NCBI GenBank assembly: GCA_946480055.1
Contig: CAMLID010000012.1
Location: 1-64,000 of the forward strand
DNA length: 64,000 bases
Direction of reading: 5' to 3'
Source: an uncultured Lysobacter sp.
GTDB taxonomy: Bacteria; Pseudomonadota; Gammaproteobacteria; Xanthomonadales; Xanthomonadaceae
Part shown: positions 57,928-64,000 of the stretch, in pieces
How positions within the stretch are numbered: the first letter of the stretch is position 1
Layout: each line of letters starts with the position of its first letter
Notes under the pieces: generated by a model
The model's database searches: none
What the model was told of the DNA's origin: nothing
What the model saw: the letters and a program-made list of their open reading frames with translations, nothing else
Program-made: the position numbers and the translations under genes

Positions 57928-58368
57928 ATGAAAGCCGACCTGACGCTGCTGTACTCCGAGCTGGGGCTGAAGCCCAACTGCAGCCTGGAGGAGCTTCAGC
58001 TCGCCTACCGCCGGCGGATTTCCGAGCTGCACCCCAGCCGTCCCGGTGCGAAGCCGCAATCGCAGGAATCCGCCGACCTGTGCGACCTGATCGGCTTGTA
58101 CACCACGGCCACCCGCTTCCATCGCCGCTACGGGCGCCTGCCCGGGGAAGCCCCGCATCGGATCGGAGGCGGCGGCCCATCGCACGCCGGCGTGTCGCGG
58201 ACCTATGTCGCCTACAGTCCACGCCCTTCCGACCATCGCCCTTCCGACCATCGCCCTTCCGACCATCACCCGACCGCACCAGCGCGGATCGCATTGGTGC
58301 TGGCCGTCGCGATCCTGATCGTCTTGTTCGGCCTGTTGGCGCTCGCCTCGGGGGAATGGCTGAGGTAG
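57928..58368 (+). CDS. J-domain-like single-span membrane protein
   Basis: The 146-residue protein opens with a segment like helices I-II of a DnaJ domain (LLYSELGLKPNCSLEELQLAYR, RRRISELHPSRPG). The catalytic HPD triad reads HPS (residues 35-37), so Hsp70 stimulation is unlikely. A Gly/Pro-rich part contains three copies of PSDHR/H, encoded by a 15-base tandem repeat. One C-terminal membrane helix (ALVLAVAILIVLFGLLALA) follows. GGGAGG is 6 bases before the ATG. Its divergent position from the NRPS-PKS gene suggests a link, but the function is unknown. Confidence 0.72.
   Translation: MKADLTLLYSELGLKPNCSLEELQLAYRRRISELHPSRPGAKPQSQESADLCDLIGLYTTATRFHRRYGRLPGEAPHRIGGGGPSHAGVSRTYVAYSPRPSDHRPSDHRPSDHHPTAPARIALVLAVAILIVLFGLLALASGEWLR
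58222..58266 (+). repeat. 15-base tandem repeat, three copies
   Basis: CGCCCTTCCGACCAT occurs three times in a row without change inside the J-domain-like gene, giving (R)PSDH repeats. The perfect identity suggests a recent slippage expansion, and copy number may differ between strains. Confidence 0.9.
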
Positions 58369-58515
58369 CAGGCCCCAGGTCGCGCGCCCGCGCCCGCCAG
58401 CGGCCACATACATGAAAGCGCAGCTTGGGCCGCGGTGTCCGCAGACATGGTCCGAGCCCGTTTTTAGTAAGGCAGGCGCGAACCGGCGGCCGCACCACAG
58501 GCGACAAGTCAAACG

Positions 58516-59256
58516 ATGGACGCCAGGAAGATCCCGCTCAACCCATGGGCCATCACCTGGCCTCTGTCCCTCGCGACGATCTTGCTCGTGGCCGCCAACA
58601 TGGGCATGCAGGCCTACCGGCTGGTCGCGCACCAGGAGCATGTCGTCGGCCTGGCGATGATGAGCATGGACGGAGAAAACAACCTCCCGGCCTTGTTTTC
58701 GACCCTGCTGCTGTTCTGCGCTTCACTGCTCCTCGCGCTGATCGCCCTGCTGGAAAGGCGGCACGAGGGTGTCGACGTGTCGAAGTGGGCGATTCTCGCC
58801 GCCGGCTTCATGCTGATGGCCATGGACGAGGCCCTGTCGTTCCACGAAAAGGCGATCGCGCCGTTACGCGCGCTGCTCGGCGGCCAGCACCTGGGGATCT
58901 TCTTTTTTGCCTGGGTGATCCCCGGCTTTGCGCTGGTCTCCGTCCTGGGCGCGTTCTTCCTGCGCTTTTTGTTCCGCCTGCCCCGTAGAACGGCGATTGC
59001 CTTCGTGGTTTCCGCCGCGATCTACCTTGGCGGCGCCTTGGGAATCGAACTCATCGAGGGATGGTGGCGCGAGGCGCACGGACACAGGAACCTCACCTAT
59101 CACGTACTGGTCAGCCTGGAAGAAGGCATGGAGATGGCAGGCGTCATCGCTTTCATCCATGCGCTGCTGAGCTACATCGCTGAACGCTTCGGCGAAGTCC
59201 GATTCGCTTTCGCCGGTGCGCAGGACAAGTTGAATGCATCCGAGGCTGCGAAATGA
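58516..59256 (+). CDS. multi-pass membrane protein of unknown function
   Basis: The 246-residue protein has about six hydrophobic segments. Charged residues sit within or next to helices: MDEALSFHEK near residue 100, GIELIEGWWREAHGHRN near 180 and LEEGMEMAGVIAFIHALL near 205. The Asp/Glu/His pattern inside membrane helices resembles a metal or proton site of a membrane enzyme, but I cannot name a family. The C-terminal ~25 residues are cytoplasmic and polar. It lies between the J-like gene and the sugar transferase and may belong to the EPS locus. Confidence 0.7.
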   Translation: MDARKIPLNPWAITWPLSLATILLVAANMGMQAYRLVAHQEHVVGLAMMSMDGENNLPALFSTLLLFCASLLLALIALLERRHEGVDVSKWAILAAGFMLMAMDEALSFHEKAIAPLRALLGGQHLGIFFFAWVIPGFALVSVLGAFFLRFLFRLPRRTAIAFVVSAAIYLGGALGIELIEGWWREAHGHRNLTYHVLVSLEEGMEMAGVIAFIHALLSYIAERFGEVRFAFAGAQDKLNASEAAK

Positions 59257-59290
59257 GCCCTGAAACAGACGCCATCGCGCACCGGCGACG

Positions 59291-60685
59291 TCAGCGCGAA
59301 CCGCGGCGGAACAGAACCACCTCGACTGTCTGCAGCAGGATCAACAGGTCGAATACCAATCCGTGGTTCTTCACGTAGAAGAGATCAAACGTCAGCTTCT
59401 CCTCGGCATCCCGCACGGACGCGCCGTAGGGATAGCGCAGTTGCGCCCAGCCGGTCAGGCCCGGTTTCACGCAATGGCGGACGTTGTAGTAACGCACTTC
59501 CTGGCTGAGCATGTCGACGAACTGCGGCCGCTCGGGCCGTGGACCGACGAAGCTCATCTCTCCGAGCAGGATGTTGAACAACTGGGGAAGCTCATCGAGG
59601 CGCGACAGGCGGATGATCCGTCCGACACGGGTAGTGCGATCGTCGTTCTGGGTAGCCCACCTCGCCACGCCATCGGATTCGGCGTCCATGCGCATGCTGC
59701 GGAACTTGATCAGTTCGAACGTGCGTCCGTTCTCGCCGATGCGCGTCTGCCGATACAGGACAGGACCGCGCGACTCCAGCGTGATGCACGCCGCGACCAG
59801 CAGCATGAAAGGCCAGGCGACCAGCAACAGGGCGCACGCCGCGGCCAGATCGAAGAACCGCTTGTTGAGGCGACGTGGCATCGAGTGGTCGAAGCCACCT
59901 GAGAACGCGAGCCATGACGGGTCCGCCACGTTCAGCTTCACCATGCCGGCCTCGCGCTCGAAGAACGTCGACAGATCGGTCACGGTGACTCCGCGCTGCG
60001 CGCACGTCAGCATTTCCTCCATCGGCAGCGCGCCGCGTCGCTCGTCGGGCGCAACCACGATCTCGTAAACGTGCAGCCACTCCGCGATTTCGGACAGCGC
60101 GAAATCCGTACTGAGCAGCAGCTTCTCGGGCACCAGCACGGGCTGCCCCGGCACCGGCACGAAGCCAACCACCACGAAGGATCTCCGGTCGCATCCGCGC
60201 CGCAGGCGACTGTTGATGAGATCGGCGTTCTTGCCCGCGCCGAACACCAACACCCGACGCCTGAACACATCCGTCTTGAACACCCGCTCGACGATCAGGC
60301 GCAGCGCCGTCACCGCGACGAGGCCGATCGCCAGCGCCATCGCCAGCACGCCGCGGCCGATGTAGGCGACGGGAACCAGGTAGTACAGCACCAGCAACGC
60401 GATGCCGCCGAATGCGAAGGACAACAACAGCCGGACGAAGAACTCCATCCGGCTGTGGCGCACGTGCACCTGGTACAGGCCGAACGCCACCATCGACACG
60501 GTGATGAAGGCGGCGAACACGAACGCGCGCACGGGCGCCCACTGGAAGAAGCTGAACAAACCTTGCGACGTATCCAGGAAGCGCAGCCATGCCGCCACCA
60601 TGACCGACAGGATCAGCAGCCAGGTCTCGCCCAGCCAAAGCAGCAGCAATGCGCGGTTCTTGCGACTGGCCAGTGCGATGCTCAC
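59291..60685 (-). CDS. EPS-initiating sugar-phosphate transferase (EpsB/TIGR03013-like)
   Basis: This enzyme moves a sugar-1-phosphate from UDP-sugar to undecaprenyl phosphate and so starts each repeat unit. The 464-residue protein has an N-terminal membrane bundle, then a CoA-binding-like Rossmann segment (RRVLVFGAGKNADLINS). A fifth hydrophobic segment (LAAACALLLVAWPFMLL) precedes the catalytic bac_transf domain with KFRSMRMDAE, RLSRLDELPQLFNIL and GPRPERPQF. VKPGLTGWAQLRYPYG ends the core. The sequence is closest to the PEP-CTERM-associated (XrtA) branch. The gene reads opposite to the membrane-protein gene and ends 35 bases from it. Confidence 0.9.
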   Translation of the reverse strand: MSIALASRKNRALLLLWLGETWLLILSVMVAAWLRFLDTSQGLFSFFQWAPVRAFVFAAFITVSMVAFGLYQVHVRHSRMEFFVRLLLSFAFGGIALLVLYYLVPVAYIGRGVLAMALAIGLVAVTALRLIVERVFKTDVFRRRVLVFGAGKNADLINSRLRRGCDRRSFVVVGFVPVPGQPVLVPEKLLLSTDFALSEIAEWLHVYEIVVAPDERRGALPMEEMLTCAQRGVTVTDLSTFFEREAGMVKLNVADPSWLAFSGGFDHSMPRRLNKRFFDLAAACALLLVAWPFMLLVAACITLESRGPVLYRQTRIGENGRTFELIKFRSMRMDAESDGVARWATQNDDRTTRVGRIIRLSRLDELPQLFNILLGEMSFVGPRPERPQFVDMLSQEVRYYNVRHCVKPGLTGWAQLRYPYGASVRDAEEKLTFDLFYVKNHGLVFDLLILLQTVEVVLFRRGSR

Positions 60686-61054
60686 GGTGCCACCCGCCTC
60701 TCGTGCAATGCACGTGACGACGGGCGTCCCCTGTTTGATTTTCGCGCTGGACTAGGATCGAAGCGAAGGCACGCTACCGGGTGATCCTTCATGACGCTTT
60801 ACCTGCCGATGCGTAGCCCCCACTCCTGGCTACCCCGTTCCCGGGCAAAGGACGCTCGCTCTCCAAACGGGCTGGCTCAACCTGAGCAACGACAGAATCG
60901 TGGCGCTCCGGCCGTCGAATGCGGTCGGATCGTCGATTCGACGCACCGGCCTCTGAACCATTCAGTTGCAGACCGGGCGCGGCCAGGTACTCGCGAGGGG
61001 AATATCCGGCGCACCCGCGATGGCAACGGCTCAGCGCGCGCCGGCAAAGTGGCG
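60686..61054. other. 369-base gap without a supported gene
   Basis: The region lies between the start of the sugar transferase and the stop of the small periplasmic-protein gene, both on the minus strand. Open frames on both strands show no credible protein. It probably holds the promoter of the sugar transferase gene. I see no terminator-like hairpin. Confidence 0.45.
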
Positions 61055-61768
61055 TCAACGGGCCGACGATCGCCGATCCCAGGGGCGGCTTGCGGCATCG
61101 TGGCCGGGGCCGTATTCGAGCCTCAGCCAGGCACCGCTGGAACGGTCGTAGAGGGCTACGATGGTCAACGGCGTGCCGGGGCCATAGCGATCAAGGTAGG
61201 CCGTGGCCTGTGCATCGATCCGCAGGCGCTGGCCGTCGCCTTCGACGGTGGAGACCCTGTCGAGATGGAGCCGGGCCGACGGCTTGCGGTGCTCCTGGGC
61301 CAGATCCGCAGTCACCAAGGCCTCAAGTTGCTGCACCAGGACCGGGGCGTTGGGAATGTCGCGCTCTCCTGCCACGACGCGGTCGATGCTGACGTCGGGA
61401 TAGCTCAATCTGCGCAGGCGACCGTCGTACAGCAAGCCGAATCGAAAGCCGATCCAGTCCTGCCTGCCCACGATCTGCGCATCGCCAGTGCCGCTGATGG
61501 CACGTTCATTGGCGTTGATCGTCCGGACATCGACGACATCCAGTCGCAGCTCCACGGCGCGGCCGCCAAGCCTCGCCGATATCGCGTCGATCAGGGGACC
61601 GGCGATCGAATCGCGGATGGCGTCGATATTGGGAGTCGTAGCGGATCCAGCCATCGCACGCGACGATGCACCCGGCAGGACCGCCTGTTGCGATGCCGGC
61701 TGCGCAGCCACGTTGCCGCCGGCCCAGGAGCAGGCCAGCAGCACGGTGGCATGGAGTTTCTGGCGCAT
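61055..61768 (-). CDS. periplasmic protein of unknown function
   Basis: The start at 61768 is chosen because a signal peptide follows (MRQKLHATVLLACSWAGGNVAAQ); the frame is open further upstream without similarity. The 237-residue product is mostly predicted beta/alpha with few Cys. Its middle (LRLDVVDVRTINANERAISG, GFRFGLLYDGRLRRLSYPDV) suggests a compact secreted domain. No known family is recognised. It sits between the EPS locus and mutS and may belong to neither. Confidence 0.6.
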   Translation of the reverse strand: MRQKLHATVLLACSWAGGNVAAQPASQQAVLPGASSRAMAGSATTPNIDAIRDSIAGPLIDAISARLGGRAVELRLDVVDVRTINANERAISGTGDAQIVGRQDWIGFRFGLLYDGRLRRLSYPDVSIDRVVAGERDIPNAPVLVQQLEALVTADLAQEHRKPSARLHLDRVSTVEGDGQRLRIDAQATAYLDRYGPGTPLTIVALYDRSSGAWLRLEYGPGHDAASRPWDRRSSAR

Positions 61769-62283
61769 GACGTCAAGAACAACGCGATCCAAGGATACTT
61801 TCGGACCGCAGGACCCTGGAGGAGCGGCACGAATGCCGGCGGCGCCTCGGCTGTGAGCCCTGAAAAACGGCGCGCATGGCGGATTGCTCTGCTGTGATTC
61901 ATCTGCGCCGACCAGACTTTCCCAGCCTGCCGGCACCGGCGGGAGCCAAACCATACGCATACGTATGTATCAGGCAAAGCAACGGATAGAGCTACGGGCG
62001 ACCTTCCGACGCAGCTTCCGACGAAAACAATGCCCATGTGGGTCCGATCGACCGCCTCCGCCCGAACCCGACCGGTGTGTCCCGATGGCCGTCGAAAACC
62101 ACATAGCGCTACCGGGCCGTATTCGGGGCAAAATTGACGACCTTGCCCGTGTCGCCGATTACGGTGATACGCGCGAACGAGAGCTGTTCCTCGACCACGG
62201 TGGCCGCGAGCGCCACTTTCCTGGCAGCTGCCCATACTCGTCCGCTCTCAACCGAACCAGAGATTCGTAAAGCCTTGAATCAG
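61769..62283. other. 515-base gap upstream of mutS without a supported gene
   Basis: The region is bounded by the divergent starts of the periplasmic-protein gene and mutS and should contain both promoters. Short open frames (for example 61884-62270) have no recognisable product. No repeat or tRNA was found. Confidence 0.45.
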
Positions 62284-64000
62284 ATGCAGAACAATCAAAA
62301 GACCGGCTCAGGGAAGGGGCACGAAGAGCACACGCCGTTGATGCGCCAGTTCTTCGCGGCCAAGTCCGAGCACCCGGACGTGCTGCTGTTCTTCCGCATG
62401 GGCGACTTCTACGAACTGTTCTACGACGACGCCCGCAAGGCGGCGCGGCTGCTCGACATCACCCTGACCCAGCGCGGCAATTCGGCCGGCCAGCCGATTC
62501 CGATGGCGGGCGTACCGCACCATGCGGCCGAGGGCTATCTGGCGCGCCTGGTCGCACTGGGCGAGTCGGTCGCGATCTGCGAACAGATCGGCGACCCGGC
62601 CCTGGCCAAGGGCATCGTCGAGCGCAAGGTGGTGCGCATCGTCACCCCGGGCACAGTCACCGACGAGGCCCTGTTGCACGAACGCCGCGACACCCTGCTG
62701 CTGACCATCGCGCGCGGCAAGCACGGCTACGGCGTGGCCTGGGCCGATCTGGCCGGCGGCCGTTTCCTGGTCAACGAAGTCGCCAGCGAAGACGCGCTCG
62801 AAGCCGAGCTCGCGCGCCTGGAACCGGCCGAGACCCTGATCGCCGACGAGGACGGCTGGGCGCCGTTCGTGTCCGAACGCAGCGGCCTGCGCCGACGCGC
62901 GCCGTGGCTGTTCGACGTCGACAGTGGCCGCCGCCAGTTGCTGCGTTTCTTCGGTCTGCACGACCTCAGCGGTTTCGGCCTCGAAGACCGTCCGCTGGCG
63001 ATCGCCGCCGCCGCGGCCCTGCTGGGCTACGTCGAAGAAACCCAGAAGCAGCGCCTGCCGCACCTGACCTCGATCGCGGTCGAATCCGGCGACGGCGCGA
63101 TCGCGATGAACGCCGCGACCCGCCGCCACCTCGAACTCGACAGCCGCGTCGACGGCGACAGCCGCACCACCCTGCTCGGCGTGCTCGACAGCACCGTCAC
63201 GCCGATGGGCGGACGCCTGCTGCGGCGCTGGCTGCACCGTCCGCTGCGCGACCGCCCCACCCTGCGCCTGCGCCACCAGGCGGTCGCGACCCTGATCGAC
63301 TCGCGCGCCGGCGACGGCGTGCGCGAGCGTTTCCGCGCGCTCGGCGATCTGGAACGCATCCTCTCGCGCATCGCCCTGCGCAGCGCGCGCCCGCGCGACC
63401 TGTCGACCCTGCGCGACGGCCTGTGCCTGCTGCCCGACGTGCGCAGCCTGCTGGCACCGCTGGACGCACCACTGCTGGCGGAACTGTCCGCCGAATTGGG
63501 CGAACACGCCGAGCACGCACACCTGCTGACCCAGGCGATCGTGACGCAGCCGCCGGTGCTGGCGCGCGACGGCGGCGTGTTCGCGACCGGCTTCGATGCC
63601 GAACTCGACGAACTGCGCACGCTGTCGACCAACGCCGATCAGTTCCTGGTCGATCTGGAAGCGCGCGAACGCATCGCCAGCGGCATCCCCACCCTCAAGG
63701 TCGGCTACAACCGCGTCCACGGCTATTACCTGGAAGTCAGCAAGGCCCAGGCCGAGAAAGCGCCCACGCACTACACCCGTCGCCAGACCCTGAGCAACGC
63801 CGAGCGTTACATCACCGAGGAGCTCAAGCAGTTCGAGGACAAGGTGCTGTCGGCGCGCGAACGCTCGCTCAGCCGCGAACGCCTGCTCTACGAACAACTG
63901 CTGGACGCGCTCAACGAACGCCTGGCGCCGCTCAAGCGCTGCGCCGCGGCGCTGGCCGAGCTCGACGTGCTGTGCGGTTTCGCCGAGCGCGCGCAGGCGC
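62284..64000 (+). CDS. mutS: DNA mismatch repair protein MutS, N-terminal part
   Basis: The frame starts at 62284 ([10 protein letters not shown]) and is open to the window edge; 572 of roughly 850 residues are seen. MutS recognises base mismatches as a dimer and recruits MutL. The mismatch-reading domain I is clear: [30 protein letters not shown] with the Phe-x-Glu (FYE) wedge. [17 protein letters not shown] and the connector and lever domains ([20 protein letters not shown]) follow. The ATPase domain lies beyond the window. The ribosome site is weak. Confidence 0.96.
   Translation, partial: MQNNQKTGSGKGHEEHTPLMRQFFAAKSEHPDVLLFFRMGDFYELFYDDARKAARLLDITLTQRGNSAGQPIPMAGVPHHAAEGYLARLVALGESVAICEQIGDPALAKGIVERKVVRIVTPGTVTDEALLHERRDTLLLTIARGKHGYGVAWADLAGGRFLVNEVASEDALEAELARLEPAETLIADEDGWAPFVSERSGLRRRAPWLFDVDSGRRQLLRFFGLHDLSGFGLEDRPLAIAAAAALLGYVEETQKQRLPHLTSIAVESGDGAIAMNAATRRHLELDSRVDGDSRTTLLGVLDSTVTPMGGRLLRRWLHRPLRDRPTLRLRHQAVATLIDSRAGDGVRERFRALGDLERILSRIALRSARPRDLSTLRDGLCLLPDVRSLLAPLDAPLLAELSAELGEHAEHAHLLTQAIVTQPPVLARDGGVFATGFDAELDELRTLSTNADQFLVDLEARERIASGIPTLKVGYNRVHGYYLEVSKAQAEKAPTHYTRRQTLSNAERYITEELKQFEDKVLSARERSLSRERLLYEQLLDALNERLAPLKRCAAALAELDVLCGFAERAQA

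Noticed and set aside
61884..62270. Small plus-strand frame between the periplasmic-protein gene and mutS
   Set aside because: It has no ribosome site and no similarity, and its Arg/Pro-rich composition is typical of noncoding high-GC sequence.
62308..63897. 529-codon minus-strand frame near the right edge
   Set aside because: It is antisense to mutS, which is recognisable on the plus strand and simply runs off the window.

Overview
This is a high-GC chromosomal segment from a gammaproteobacterium, most likely a Lysobacter or close Xanthomonadaceae relative. The grounds are base composition, the block cinA-lexA-recA-recX-alaS-csrA-tRNA, a LexA operator in front of lexA that matches the xanthomonad type, and REP-like hairpins whose arms are variants of 'ggggtaggagcgrcgt'. 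The genus is an inference. The window opens inside a PhoH-family gene and closes inside mutS.

Layout. 1-4826 holds unrelated small units: the PhoH tail, a secreted protein of unknown function, an XRE regulator, thiD with an overlapping alpha/beta hydrolase, and a TorF-type outer-membrane protein. 4838-13077 is a complete potassium-uptake locus, kdpF-A-B-C-D-E, including a 30-codon kdpF. 13155-13453 is a block of REP-like inverted repeats. 13520-20264 (minus strand) is the DNA-repair and housekeeping block: cinA, lexA, recA, recX, alaS, csrA, tRNA-Ser(GCU), tRNA-Arg(ACG). A lone TonB-dependent receptor follows (20654-23302).

23888-60685 is a large exopolysaccharide (EPS) locus. Plus-strand genes make nucleotide-sugar uronic acids (a TviB-type dehydrogenase and a CapI-type epimerase), export and chain-length machinery (Wza-like lipoprotein, Wzz-like protein, a CpsD-like kinase homologue with a broken P-loop, an outer-membrane barrel), three glycosyltransferases, a Wzy-type polymerase, two paralogous beta-helix proteins, a CapK-type adenylate-forming enzyme and a hexapeptide acyltransferase. 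A minus-strand operon of six tightly packed genes reads towards them: a 2,789-residue NRPS-PKS hybrid, two alpha/beta-hydrolase-fold proteins with altered nucleophile elbows, a GINT1-like/formyltransferase-like protein, a Wzx-type flippase and a DUF218 protein. The initiating sugar-phosphate transferase is at 59291-60685 (minus).

Working model (inference). The EpsB-like transferase primes undecaprenyl phosphate. The glycosyltransferases build a repeat unit that probably contains uronic acid, the flippase and Wzy translocate and polymerise it, and Wza/Wzz/barrel export it. The assembly line has the order A-T-KS-AT-ACP-C-A-T. Specificity codes read by eye predict threonine, malonyl-CoA and glycine, and there is no thioesterase, so it would make a small aminoacyl-ketide-glycine. 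Its place in one operon with the flippase and a transferase-like protein suggests that this compound decorates or accompanies the polysaccharide. The toolkit resembles exosortase-A (XrtA) EPS loci, yet no exosortase or PEP-CTERM substrate is visible here. This NRPS-PKS/EPS coupling is the best candidate for an undescribed system in the window. The locus lies between cinA/TonB-receptor and mutS, genes that are close neighbours in many gammaproteobacteria, so it may be an insertion.
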